Shown in pieces: positions 46,555 through 56,603 of a stretch of DNA of 64,000 bases. The notes under the pieces were generated by a model, which worked only from the letters and a program-made list of their open reading frames with translations, had not been told where the DNA came from and ran no database searches. The translations under genes were made by a program, and so were the position numbers. Position 1 is the first letter of the stretch. Every line of letters begins with the position of its first letter. The DNA is from Marinomonas phaeophyticola (GTDB taxonomy: Bacteria; Pseudomonadota; Gammaproteobacteria; Pseudomonadales; Marinomonadaceae): positions 248,001 to 312,000 of the forward strand of contig NZ_JAPUBN010000006.1 of NCBI RefSeq assembly GCF_026966905.1. Direction: 5' to 3'.

Positions 46555-49221
46555 TTAGCAAGTAACTGGGTTAGGCTTTTCAGGATCTAAACCAAACTTG
46601 ACGATTGCTTGTGTTACAACAGATGCGTCAATCTCTCCTTTGTCCGCCAATGCCTTAAGTGAAGACACAACGACCCAATAACGATTGATTTCAAAGAAAT
46701 GACGTAGTTTTTCACGAGTATCACTGCGACCAAAACCATCGGTTCCAAGGACATTATAAGATCCTTTAACGAATGGACGAATTTGATCAGCATAGAGTTT
46801 CATATGGTCTGTTGAAGCAATTACAGGACTTTCGCCATTCAACAAAGAAGCAACAAAAGGCGTTTTTGCGGTTGCTTCTGGGTGCAACATATTCCAACGC
46901 TCAACATCTAAACCTTCACGACGTAATTCGTTGAAAGACGTCACACTAAACACATCTGAATTAACACCAAAGTCATTCAATAGGATTTCAGCGGCCGCTT
47001 CAACTTCACGCAAGATAACACCAGCACCAAGAAGTTGTACATGTTGCTTATTGCCTTTTTTAGTATGTTCTTGAAGTTTGTACATACCTTTGATGATATC
47101 GGCTTCGACACCTTCAGGCATGTCTTCATGTGTATAGTTTTCGTTCATTACGGTTAAGTAATAGAAAACACTCTCTTTCTCTTGATACATACGACGCATG
47201 CCATCTTGAACGATAACAGCGACTTCATAAGAATAGGTCGGATCATATGAAACACAGTTAGGAATAGTGCCAGCAATGATGTGAGAGTGCCCATCTTCGT
47301 GCTGCAAACCTTCGCCATTTAAGGTTGTTCGACCTGCTGTTGCACCAATCAAGAAACCTCGAGCCTGCGAATCACCTGCCGCCCAAGCAAGGTCGCCAAT
47401 ACGTTGGAAACCGAACATGGAATAATAGATATACACAGGAATCATTGGATAATTACTATTACTATAAGAGGTAGCACAGGCTAACCAAGCAGACATAGCG
47501 CCGGCTTCGTTAATCCCTTCTTGAAGGATTTGGCCTTTTGCATCTTCTTTGTAATACATGATCTGAGTATGATCATGAGGTGTGTATTTTTGGCCTTCAG
47601 CTGAGTAAATCCCCAATTGACGGAACATACCTTCCATACCAAAAGTACGAGCTTCATCCGCAACAATTGGAATAACTCGATGACCAATTTTCTTATCTTT
47701 TACTAATGTATTCAGAACACGAACAAACGCCATAGTTGACGAAATTTCACGGCCTTTTGTACCTTGTAATTGAGCTTTAAAGGTTTCAAGTGATGGAACT
47801 TCTAATGCTTCACACTCACGGCGTCTAACAGGGAAATCTCCACCAAGTGCCGCACGGCGACTTCTCAAATACTTCATCTCAGGACTGTCTTCTGCCGGAC
47901 GATAGTAAGGAAGATCTTTCAGTTCTTCATCTGTAATTGGAATGCCGAATTTGTCACGGAACATGGCCAATGACTCTTCATCCAACTTCTTAGTTTGGTG
48001 TGCTGTATTTTGAGCTTCTGCCGCTTTGAACATGCCATAACCTTTAACAGTTTGAGCAAGAACAACAGTTGGCTGACCTTTATGAGACGTTGCTTCTGCA
48101 TACGCTGCATAAACTTTATAAGGGTCATGTCCACCACGGTTAAGGTTCATGATATCGTCATCAGACATATCCTTAACCATTTCTAATAGTTCTGGATACT
48201 TACCAAAGAAATGTTTGCGTGTATAAGCGCCACCATTCGCTTTGTAATTTTGCAGCTCACCGTCACAAACTTCATCCATACGTTTTATTAGTAAGCCTTT
48301 ATCGTCTTTTTCAAATAATGGATCCCAATGACGGCCCCATAAGCATTTAACGACATTCCAGCCAGCACCACGGAACACACCTTCAAGCTCTTGTACGATT
48401 TTACCATTACCACGTACAGGGCCATCTAAGCGCTGTAAATTACAGTTGATAACAAAAATCAAATTATCAAGTTTTTCACGTCCAGCGAGTGCTATAGCAC
48501 CTAAAGATTCAGGTTCATCACACTCTCCATCTCCTAAGAATGCCCAAACCTTACGGTCACCTTGATCTACTAAGCCACGACTATGTTGATACTTCATGAC
48601 GTGTGCTTGATAAATAGCTTGTAAAGGACCAAGACCCATAGATACCGTTGGGAACTGCCAGTAATCAGGCATTAACCAAGGGTGTGGATAAGAGGAAAGC
48701 CCTTTGCCATCGACTTCGCGACGGAAATTATCTAACTGCTCATCTGTTAAACGCCCTTCTATATAAGAACGAGCATAGATTCCAGGGGAAATATGACCCT
48801 GGAAAAAAACCATATCACCGTCTTGCTTTTCTGTGTTACCACGGAAGAAATGGTTAAAACCAATATCATATAGCGTCGCAGCTGATGAGAAACTGGTAAT
48901 GTGCCCACCAAGTGTCGAATCAATACGGTTCGCTTTCATCACCATTGCTAACGCATTCCAGCGAATAATAGAGCGAATTTTACGCTCCATAAATAAGTCG
49001 CCCGGTAACGTTTTCTCATTATGAGGTAAAATGGTATTGCGATAAGATGTCGTTATAGAAGCTGGCATCGGTGTACCCGCTTTTGCAGCTTCCTTTGTTA
49101 AACGATCTAGAATAAATTGCGCGCGATCAGGACCTTCTTCTCGAAGGACAGACTCAAGTGCATCTAGCCACTCTTTTGTTTGAGTTGGATCGATATCTTC
49201 GAGTATATGCTGCTCCGTCAT
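46555..49221 (-). CDS. aceE: Pyruvate dehydrogenase E1 component
   Basis: 888 residues, homodimeric type as in E. coli. Decarboxylates pyruvate with thiamine diphosphate. Landmarks: HISPGIYARSYIEGRLTDEQ with the active-site loop, the TPP motif GDGECDEPES and the ThDP-binding GRTTLNGEGLQHEDGHSH. First gene of aceEF; an 883-base gene-free region lies upstream. Confidence 0.97.
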   Translation of the reverse strand: MTEQHILEDIDPTQTKEWLDALESVLREEGPDRAQFILDRLTKEAAKAGTPMPASITTSYRNTILPHNEKTLPGDLFMERKIRSIIRWNALAMVMKANRIDSTLGGHITSFSSAATLYDIGFNHFFRGNTEKQDGDMVFFQGHISPGIYARSYIEGRLTDEQLDNFRREVDGKGLSSYPHPWLMPDYWQFPTVSMGLGPLQAIYQAHVMKYQHSRGLVDQGDRKVWAFLGDGECDEPESLGAIALAGREKLDNLIFVINCNLQRLDGPVRGNGKIVQELEGVFRGAGWNVVKCLWGRHWDPLFEKDDKGLLIKRMDEVCDGELQNYKANGGAYTRKHFFGKYPELLEMVKDMSDDDIMNLNRGGHDPYKVYAAYAEATSHKGQPTVVLAQTVKGYGMFKAAEAQNTAHQTKKLDEESLAMFRDKFGIPITDEELKDLPYYRPAEDSPEMKYLRSRRAALGGDFPVRRRECEALEVPSLETFKAQLQGTKGREISSTMAFVRVLNTLVKDKKIGHRVIPIVADEARTFGMEGMFRQLGIYSAEGQKYTPHDHTQIMYYKEDAKGQILQEGINEAGAMSAWLACATSYSNSNYPMIPVYIYYSMFGFQRIGDLAWAAGDSQARGFLIGATAGRTTLNGEGLQHEDGHSHIIAGTIPNCVSYDPTYSYEVAVIVQDGMRRMYQEKESVFYYLTVMNENYTHEDMPEGVEADIIKGMYKLQEHTKKGNKQHVQLLGAGVILREVEAAAEILLNDFGVNSDVFSVTSFNELRREGLDVERWNMLHPEATAKTPFVASLLNGESPVIASTDHMKLYADQIRPFVKGSYNVLGTDGFGRSDTREKLRHFFEINRYWVVVSSLKALADKGEIDASVVTQAIVKFGLDPEKPNPVTC

Positions 49222-50104
49222 AGTGTTATAACCCCCGCCATAAGAACAGATTCTAAAATCCCTATCATTTGACTTTTTGAGTCAATGATTGGGAAGAGTT
49301 AAACGAAACGTCGGAATCTACACTATCATTAATGTAAAAACCAGCTACAACCATGCCATACTTTAATGAGTATTTAGGCATAATATTAGTAATCTCTCAA
49401 ATGCGCAGAGTTATTATTTTGTTCTCTATTCAACGTCATTTATGAATTACATCACTTGAATCGTTTATTTAATTGGAACTCTTTGTGGATAGAAAATTGC
49501 TTGATAAAAAATTCACATCCGTATTTTTTGCAAATAACTTTGCTAGATTTACAAAAGAAATCAAGCTGTTTTTAATAGAAAATCAGACCTTTAGCCTTGT
49601 TTATCATCTATTAGAATCAGCTTTGATATGTAAAAAAACATCTAACCTATTTACAACTTCGCGCTAAGAGTAACACCTAATTTTTACATCGCCTAGACTG
49701 GACAAGTTATATTCATTTAATGTAGGAGCATAAAAAGCGGTTAAAAAAAGCAAAAAAAACCTAGATTCAGAGTAAAAAGAGAAGTTCAAGTTAGTTGCAT
49801 TATGCATTTTATCTATTTAGAGCGCCTTATTCACTTAATGAATAGTCGATATCAAAAGATTGATATGTTACTTCTTTATGAAATCCCCACTATTTATAGA
49901 CCTCCTTATACCTATAACACCCCTACGTTTTCGTCAGTTGGTTGCGCGTTTACCTGCCTTCTACTCATCATTTATTGCTATGGGCACTTGTTATTATCAA
50001 ACTTTAGCGACTACATTTATACAATTCTCAATAATTGAGTAACTGACGAAATAACAATTAAAAGCTACAATAGATTATTTTTTAAATGACCGGAATTCAA
50101 TATC
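49222..50104. promoter_or_regulatory. Long AT-rich region between divergent aceE and nadC
   Basis: 883 bases without a supportable gene. Open frames of 60-80 codons exist (49473-49667 and overlapping frames at 49802-50042) but have no good start or protein-like composition. An inverted repeat TTGACT-ttttg-AGTCAA is at 49269-49285, about 50 bases from the aceE start, and a purine-rich tract (A5, A7, A8 runs) is at 49731-49790. The aceE and nadC promoters must lie here. Confidence 0.45.
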
Positions 50105-50953
50105 ATGACTCTAGATGATCACTTTCATGCCTCTATTATTCAACAAGTAGAAACCGCATTAAAAGAAGACATAGGAAGTGGCGACATTACGGCCCAACTA
50201 ATACCTATTGAAAATACATTAACCGCTAATGTTATAACGCGTGAGCCTGCTGTTTTATGTGGCACCTTATGGGTTAACACTGTGTTTAATAAGATCGATG
50301 ACCGAGTTTCTTTAACTTGGCTTGCAAAAGAAGGCGATTTATTAGAGCCAAATAAACCTTTTTTGATCATTGAAGGCTCGGCTAGATCTATCCTTACAGC
50401 AGAAAGGACCGCATTAAATTTTTTGCAAACACTTTCCTACACAGCCACAGTCTCAAGAGAATATGCAGATATAGTAAGCGGTACCCAACTTGCGATTCTA
50501 GATACTCGAAAAACCATCCCCGGATTGAGATTGGCTCAAAAATACGCCGTTACTGTTGGGGGAGCTAAAAACCATAGGATTGGTTTATACGACGCCTTCT
50601 TAATTAAAGAAAATCACATCATGGCAGCAGGTTCTATCGAAAAAGCGATATCAATGGCCAAGTTAATAGCACCCGGTAAGGCTATAGAAGTAGAGACTGA
50701 AAACTTAGACGAAGTTGATCAAGCCGTTGAAGCTGGTGCAGATATCATTATGCTCGATAATTTTACTCTAGAAGATATGACATTGGCCGTTACTAAATAC
50801 AAATCTAAGGTGAGATTTGAAGCGTCAGGCAATATGACAAAATCGGATCTTTTACTGGTAGCGAAAACTGGAGTTGATTACATTTCTATTGGCGCGTTAA
50901 CGAAACATGTAATCGCTATTGACTTATCATTAAGAGTTATCAAGGAATCATAA
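50105..50953 (+). CDS. nadC: Nicotinate-nucleotide pyrophosphorylase (carboxylating)
   Basis: 282 residues. Makes nicotinate mononucleotide from quinolinate and PRPP in NAD synthesis. Landmarks: EDIGSGDITAQLIP, LDTRKTIPGLRLAQKYAV and NHRIGLYDAFLIKENHI with the substrate-binding residues, and VETENLDEVDQA, DIIMLDNF. The stop is directly followed by the ackA ATG with no gap, so nadC and ackA are co-transcribed. Confidence 0.96.
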   Translation: MTLDDHFHASIIQQVETALKEDIGSGDITAQLIPIENTLTANVITREPAVLCGTLWVNTVFNKIDDRVSLTWLAKEGDLLEPNKPFLIIEGSARSILTAERTALNFLQTLSYTATVSREYADIVSGTQLAILDTRKTIPGLRLAQKYAVTVGGAKNHRIGLYDAFLIKENHIMAAGSIEKAISMAKLIAPGKAIEVETENLDEVDQAVEAGADIIMLDNFTLEDMTLAVTKYKSKVRFEASGNMTKSDLLLVAKTGVDYISIGALTKHVIAIDLSLRVIKES

Positions 50954-52150
50954 ATGGATGATGCGATATTAGTTATCAACAGTGGTAGCTCATCTTTAAA
51001 GTTTGCCATTCTTGCGCAAGCAGGTAACCAACTTGTTGTAGAAGGAATTGCCGAAGGGCTTGGTTCTTCGGCTGGCCATTTAACAATTAAGTGTGACGGC
51101 AGAAAAACGGTTCAAGAACTGACACAAGCTGATCATAAGAATGCATTGGTAAAAATAAACTCATGGCTTGAAGAGAGTCCATCTTTGAAGTCCTGCCTAA
51201 AAGGTATTGGTCATCGTATTGTTCATGGAGGAGAGTTTTTTAGCGCTTCGGTCATCATCGATGACAATGTGATTAAACACTTAAATGAATGCGCTGAGTT
51301 AGCACCATTACACAGTCCAGCTCACTTAAAAGGTATTGAAATAGCACAATACTTATTCCCTACTCTACCTCAAGTCGCCGTGTTCGATACAGCTTTTCAT
51401 CAAACAATAGAAAAAGAGCACTTTTTGTATGGAATACCAATATCCTACTATCAAGACTACCATTTTAGAAAGTATGGATTTCATGGAACAAGCTATCGAT
51501 ATATCAGCCAAAAACTGGAAGAATGCTTTCCTTTAAGCATTCAACAGGGGGTACTTGTCGCTCATTTAGGTAATGGTGCAAGTGTCTGTGCAATCAATTC
51601 AGGTAAATCTTCTGATACTAGTATGGGACTTACACCTTTAGATGGATTAATGATGGGCACTCGCTCAGGCAGTGTTGACCCAAGCCTAATTGCATTTATT
51701 GCTGAAAAAGAAAAACTAACAGTCGAAGAAACGATTGATGTTTTAAATAAGAAAAGTGGTTTATTAGGGGTATCTGAAATTTCAAATGATTGCCGTCTTT
51801 TAGAAGAAGCGATGCAAGCGGGTAACGTGAAAGCAAAGCTTGCCTTAGATATGTTTTCAAATCGTGCCGCAAAACAACTTATGAGTGTCGCTACCACTTT
51901 AAATTCAATAGACCATATTGTTTTTACAGGTGGGATTGGCGAAAACTCAACTTACATCAGAGAAAAAATTTGCACCAATCTAAAAGCATTCAATATAAGC
52001 ATTGATACTCAGAAAAACCTGAACGCCTCAAGGGGTGACATTAGTTCGATAGCTCAAGATAGTTCATCATCTAAAATCTGGATAATTCCAACTAATGAAG
52101 AAAAGATGATAGCCCTAGACACAATTAATCTAATAAAAAATGATGAATAA
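50954..52150 (+). CDS. ackA: Acetate kinase
   Basis: 398 residues. Interconverts acetyl phosphate plus ADP with acetate plus ATP. ASKHA fold: INSGSSSLKFAI at the start, GHRIVHGGEFF, VFDTAFHQT, FRKYGFHGTSYRYIS, HLGNGASVCAI and FTGGIGENSTYIRE. Immediately behind nadC and 38 bases before pta, so nadC-ackA-pta is one unit. Confidence 0.97.
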   Translation: MDDAILVINSGSSSLKFAILAQAGNQLVVEGIAEGLGSSAGHLTIKCDGRKTVQELTQADHKNALVKINSWLEESPSLKSCLKGIGHRIVHGGEFFSASVIIDDNVIKHLNECAELAPLHSPAHLKGIEIAQYLFPTLPQVAVFDTAFHQTIEKEHFLYGIPISYYQDYHFRKYGFHGTSYRYISQKLEECFPLSIQQGVLVAHLGNGASVCAINSGKSSDTSMGLTPLDGLMMGTRSGSVDPSLIAFIAEKEKLTVEETIDVLNKKSGLLGVSEISNDCRLLEEAMQAGNVKAKLALDMFSNRAAKQLMSVATTLNSIDHIVFTGGIGENSTYIREKICTNLKAFNISIDTQKNLNASRGDISSIAQDSSSSKIWIIPTNEEKMIALDTINLIKNDE

Positions 52151-52188
52151 TACTTTCATTACCTTATTTCACAAGGTGGAACACTAAG

Positions 52189-54278
52189 ATGTCAACAAAT
52201 GTATTGATGACTGTCCCAACAGGCCCCGGAGTCGGATTGACTTCTGTTTCAGTGGGTCTTGTTAGAGCATTAGAACAGCAAGGACTCAAAGCCAGTTTTT
52301 TTAAACCGATATCGCAACCCCATCCATCAGATACTGGCCCTGATAGGTCAACATCGATGGTATCTCAAGGGTCAATACTATCGCCAGCTGAACCGATCTC
52401 CTTAATTGAAGCAGAACGCTATCTTTATAATGATAAATTAAATGAATTAATGGAAGAAGTTGTTGGTCGCTTTCAAGCCTCAATAGAACCTGGGTCAACT
52501 GTGATTGTTGAAGGGCTTGCTCAAATTCCCGGTCACCCGTATGCAACTCGATTAAATAAAGCCATAGCGAAAACTTTAGATGCTGGACTTGTTTTAGTTA
52601 CCGCGCCAAACAACATGAAACCGAATGAATTAGAACATCATGTTGAGATAGCTGCTGGCTCTTATGGCGGCATAAAAGCGGCAGATGTGATTGGATGCAT
52701 TCTTAATAAAACACTTCCAGGATCATTAGGGTCCAGATCTTACGGTGATATATTTGCTCAAAGACCAATCTTTAAACGTAATTTCAGCCTTTTAGGTCAA
52801 ATACCTGCATCAGAGGAACTTACCCATCCTAGAGTTAAAGATATATCTGACTTTTTGAACGCAAAGATCATCAATGAAGGTGAAATAGAAACTCGTAGAG
52901 TTCAGTCTTTCACTCTCTGCGCACGCAGTGTCGAAAACATGCTGGAAGCATTAAAGCCTGGTGTGCTTGTTTTTACTCCAGGAGATCGTACTGATGTCAT
53001 TATGGCTACTGCTATTGCGGCACTCAATGACATTAAAATATCAGCGCTCGTTTTAACGGGGGGTTATCAACCCAGCAATGCCCTTATGGCACTTTGTGGT
53101 AAAGCTATGGCAAAGGGACTCCCTGTGTTGTCTGTTGACTCTAACAGTTGGGAAACGGCGATTAACATGCAGTCTTTTAACCAAGAGATCCCTCTTGATG
53201 ACAAAGAGCGGATACTAAATGTTAAAGAACACATCGCTCGTTGTATCGATCATGACTGGATTAATTCCTTTGCTCTAAACCAAGAAGAAAGGAAATTTTC
53301 TCCCCTGCATTTCGTTATCGCTTAATTGAACAAGCTAGAGCATTAAATAAACGTATTATTCTGCCTGAAGGTAATGAACTACGTACGATACAAGCCGCAT
53401 CCATTTGTGCTGAGCGCGGTATAGCTCGATGTGTATTGCTTGGAGATAAAGAGGAAATTATAAGAATAGCTAAAAACAGCGGCATAGATCTACATGATCT
53501 AGTTGAAGTTTTAGATCCTAAATTACTACGATCCAAATACGTTGGACCAATGGTTGAGCTAAGAAAGCAAAGAGGCTTAACGGAAGTGGTAGCTCAAGAA
53601 CAGTTAGAAGATAACGTGGTTCTAGGTACCATGATGCTGCAAGCTGGCGATGTTGACGGTTTAGTTTCTGGTGCTGTTCACACAACAGCGAATACAATTA
53701 GACCAGCGCTACAACTTATTAAAACTTCCCCTAATGCATCTATTGTCTCATCTGTATTCTTTATGTGTTTACCAGATCAAGTATTGGTTTATGGCGATTG
53801 TGCAATTAACCCTGATCCAACAGCAGAACAGTTAGCGGAAATAGCCATTCAAAGTGCTGATTCAGCGGCGGCATTTGGCATTACTCCAAGAGTGGCAATG
53901 ATAAGTTATAGTACTGGTGGCTCAGGTACGGGTAATGATGTTGATAAAGTTAGAAAAGCAACAGTAATCGCATCATCTAAAAGACCAGATTTGTTGATTG
54001 ATGGACCGTTGCAATATGATGCAGCGATCATGGAAAAAGTAGCGCAACAAAAAGCGCCGAACAGTAAGGTTGCAGGGAAAGCGACTGTCTTTATCTTCCC
54101 TGACTTGAATACAGGTAATACCACTTATAAAGCGGTACAAAGAAGCGCTGATGTTGTCAGTATTGGCCCTATGCTTCAAGGCATTCGTAAACCAGTAAAC
54201 GACCTTTCAAGGGGGGCTCTCGTTGACGACATTGTATATACGATTGCGATAACCGCTATTCAAGCTGCGAATAATTAG
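52189..54278 (+). pseudogene. pta: Phosphate acetyltransferase, frameshifted
   Basis: Converts acetyl-CoA and phosphate to acetyl phosphate. The first frame (52189-53325) holds the N-terminal cobyrinic-acid-synthase-like and DRTGG regions (VLMTVPTGPGVGLTSVSVGL, VFTPGDRTDVIM). It then stops after SPLHFVIA. The next frame reads [20 protein letters not shown] from about 53303 and carries the catalytic PTA domain to the end ([35 protein letters not shown]). The break is at C4 (53302-53305); one extra C gives 696 residues and restores [13 protein letters not shown], close to the 700-odd residues of Pseudomonas and E. coli Pta. All motifs survive. Confidence 0.88.
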
Positions 54279-54307
54279 ACTCTCTAGACGAATCATTTCC
54301 AACCTAG

Positions 54308-54338
54308 GCCTTGTCTAAAATCCAATAATAGACAAGGC
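54308..54338. terminator. Hairpin after pta
   Basis: GCCTTGTCTA at 54308-54317 pairs perfectly with TAGACAAGGC at 54329-54338. There is no good T run, so it is a weak terminator or a transcript-end hairpin. Confidence 0.5.
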
Positions 54339-54384
54339 TAACTCTGGAGGTTATAGTTTATGGGGTCATGTAATAAGGTGTTTT

Positions 54385-55158
54385 ATGTCGGTTTCTCTTG
54401 CTTATATTAATAATTTTCAAAATCAGCCTTATGTTGATAATGAATCCGTTCGCCTTGAAGAAAGAAAATCACATGAAGAAAACCAAACATTAACAACAGC
54501 TTCAACTGTAGTAACGCTTTCCGAAGAAAGTAAACGACTGTCAGAGAATGATAAATCTCAGCAAAACACGTCTACTAATGAAGAAAGCGATAGCGCTTCG
54601 GAAGAGGCTGAAATTAATGAAACAGAAAAGACACAGGACAAGGAGACTACAGAGCTAACTGAAGATGAAGTCAAAAAAGTAGCCGAGTTAAAAGCTCGAG
54701 ATATTGAAGTTAAAACCCATGAACAAGCTCACGCAATGGTGGGTGGTAAACACGCTGGCTCACCTAGTTATACCTATGAGCAAGGACATGATGGGAATAA
54801 TTACGCCGTCGAAGGTGAAGTTCCAATTGATGTAAGTACTATTGCAAATGACCCACAGGCCACTATAAGTAAAATGCAACAGGTTTATCAAGCGGCTCTT
54901 GCACCAGCACAACCCTCTTCTGCAGATAGAAGTATTGCCGCTGATTCTCAAAGCAAAATATCTGCTGCAAGAGCCGAGCTTTTAGAAAGTAAAAATGAAA
55001 CTATTGACAACAAACAGACTGATCGGCAATCTAACAATTCAGTTAATAGCGATTCGAACGATACACAAAATGACATTAATAATTATCGGCCGATTGACTC
55101 TTATTTACTAAACTCAAACACAAACACAATAGGAGGTACCTTATCTAAAATAGTCTAA
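54385..55158 (+). CDS. SprA-like putative metalloprotease
   Basis: 257 residues. The first 100 and last 60 are low-complexity, rich in Glu, Ser, Thr, Asn and Gln; the core is the SprA-related / CJM1_0395 pattern: AELKARDIEVKTHEQAHAMVGG with HEQAH, then GSPSYTYEQGHDGNNYAVEG and EVPIDVS. HExxH suggests a zinc site, but activity has not been shown for the family as far as I know. No signal peptide. A single-gene unit between pta and pilA, start behind AAGGTG. Confidence 0.8.
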   Translation: MSVSLAYINNFQNQPYVDNESVRLEERKSHEENQTLTTASTVVTLSEESKRLSENDKSQQNTSTNEESDSASEEAEINETEKTQDKETTELTEDEVKKVAELKARDIEVKTHEQAHAMVGGKHAGSPSYTYEQGHDGNNYAVEGEVPIDVSTIANDPQATISKMQQVYQAALAPAQPSSADRSIAADSQSKISAARAELLESKNETIDNKQTDRQSNNSVNSDSNDTQNDINNYRPIDSYLLNSNTNTIGGTLSKIV

Positions 55159-55210
55159 TTAACCAACAATAATACAGGATGTATTATCAACTTTTTTAAA
55201 GGATTAAAAA

Positions 55211-55681
55211 ATGAAAAAAACAACGACTCTCCGTGCGTTTACCCTTATTGAACTTCTTGTTGTCATAACAATAATTTCTATTCTTGCAAGCTTTGGTGCA
55301 CCACAATTAATACAAAAAATTGCGAAAGCCAAATTACTAGAAGTATATAGTTATTCAAATGGCCTACAAACGGCAATAGAAGAAATTATCTTAACTACAG
55401 GCTCTTTCCCAAACTCAACCCAATTTGAATCATTAAAAACATCACAAAACCTAAGTGATAATAGCATTATTACTTCTGCATCTATTGAGCAAGCTCAGGG
55501 CATTACAGGTACGGTTAAAATTGAGTTAAAAGAAGAAAATGGAATCGAAGCAAATCAATACTTTCTTTTTTCTCGTACCATAACGGCTAAATGGGATTGC
55601 TCATCAACGCTTCCAAAATCATTACTTTCTGAACATTGCCGTAATATTAACAATGAGGGGCATGAAGATGATAATGATTGA
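55211..55681 (+). CDS. pilA: Type IV pilin / prepilin
   Basis: 156 residues. Prepilin with a short leader MKKTTTLRA cut before FTLIELLVVITIISILASFG; the residue before the cut is alanine, not the usual glycine, and Glu5 of the mature protein is present. Two cysteines near the end (C130 and C143, around STLPKSLLSEH) match the disulfide loop of IVa pilins. The last ten residues come from read-through over the next gene's start region. First gene of pilA-pilB-pilC-pilD. A minor pseudopilin is the alternative. Confidence 0.8.
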   Translation: MKKTTTLRAFTLIELLVVITIISILASFGAPQLIQKIAKAKLLEVYSYSNGLQTAIEEIILTTGSFPNSTQFESLKTSQNLSDNSIITSASIEQAQGITGTVKIELKEENGIEANQYFLFSRTITAKWDCSSTLPKSLLSEHCRNINNEGHEDDND

Positions 55682-56603
55682 AGAGTCACTAAACATTGCA
55701 ATTGAAAATAACGCTACTGATATTCACTTATGCCCAACAGCAACTGATTTCTTAGTTCAATATAGAATATCCGGTAAAATCACCCAACTTCATGCAAATC
55801 ATGTCTCAAAAAATGCATTAAATAGATTAAAGATGCTCTCTAACCTTGATCTTTCTGAAACTAGAAGAGCTCAGGAAGGCCAGTTTTCATTTACCCATCA
55901 TAAAGAAGATTTTTTCATCCGAATCAGTATTATTAACACGAAACTAGGAGAAAAAGTCGCACTTCGTATATTACCCACCGGCTTCAAACACTCATTAGGC
56001 AGTATTAATCTACCAAAGAGCATCCACGAAAACCTTATTCAATCGCTATTGAAGCCAAAAGGAATTATTTTTGTTTGTGGTGCCACAGGCGCAGGCAAAA
56101 CCACCACTCTATACTCTTGCTTAGAATATTTGAATAATGGTGAAAGAACCATTTTCACCATTGAAGACCCTGTAGAGTTTACTATTAAAGAATTTTATCA
56201 ATGTGAACTGAATCCTCAAATTGATATTACTCCTCAATATATATTAAAAAGCCTATTGAGGCAGGACCCTGATGTCATTTTTATTGGAGAATTAAGAGAC
56301 AAAGAGACGGCAGAGCTTGCGTTAATGGCCGCTCATACTGGTCATTTAGTTCTGACAACAATACACACAAACTCCGCACTAGAACTTTTCTATAGACTAC
56401 AGAACTGGAATATCGACATGTTCACCTTGGTAAGTGCATTAAATTTTGTTATTCATCAAAAAATGACCTATCAAGAGGGGCATCGTCGCCCTCACTTCAG
56501 CGGTATTGCTCCTAATTGGGGAAATAATCTCCCCGATGATTACTTTTCACTGATCAATAATAAATCAATCTGGGAGGTTTTTAATGACGATGGAAACGCC
56601 TAA
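55668..56603 (+). CDS. pilB: PilB/GspE-family assembly ATPase lacking the N-terminal domain
   Basis: 311 residues from the ATG at 55668, with GAGGGG seven bases upstream; it overlaps pilA by 14 bases. Secretion ATPase with the ASDIH-type box (NNATDIHLCP), Walker A GATGAGKTTT at 138-147, Asp box TIEDPVEF, and Walker B DPDVIFIGELRDKETAELAL with HTGHLVLTTIHTN. PilB of related bacteria is about 570 residues; the N1 domain and most of the linker, and the C-terminal tetracysteine zinc loop, are missing. No sequence for them is left upstream, so this is a short form and not an artefact of start choice. It drives pilus extension if active. Confidence 0.8.
   Translation: MIMIEESLNIAIENNATDIHLCPTATDFLVQYRISGKITQLHANHVSKNALNRLKMLSNLDLSETRRAQEGQFSFTHHKEDFFIRISIINTKLGEKVALRILPTGFKHSLGSINLPKSIHENLIQSLLKPKGIIFVCGATGAGKTTTLYSCLEYLNNGERTIFTIEDPVEFTIKEFYQCELNPQIDITPQYILKSLLRQDPDVIFIGELRDKETAELALMAAHTGHLVLTTIHTNSALELFYRLQNWNIDMFTLVSALNFVIHQKMTYQEGHRRPHFSGIAPNWGNNLPDDYFSLINNKSIWEVFNDDGNA

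Noticed and set aside
49473-49667. 64-codon frame upstream of nadC
   Set aside because: It starts only at TTG without a ribosome binding site, has no protein-like composition, and the surrounding sequence is generally AT-rich.
49802-50042. Two overlapping frames of 78 and 60 codons
   Set aside because: They compete with each other, have no ribosome binding sites, and resemble translated AT-rich spacer.
53290-53440. Programmed frameshift in pta
   Set aside because: The four-C run does not match an X-XXY-YYZ heptamer and the family never shows recoding here.
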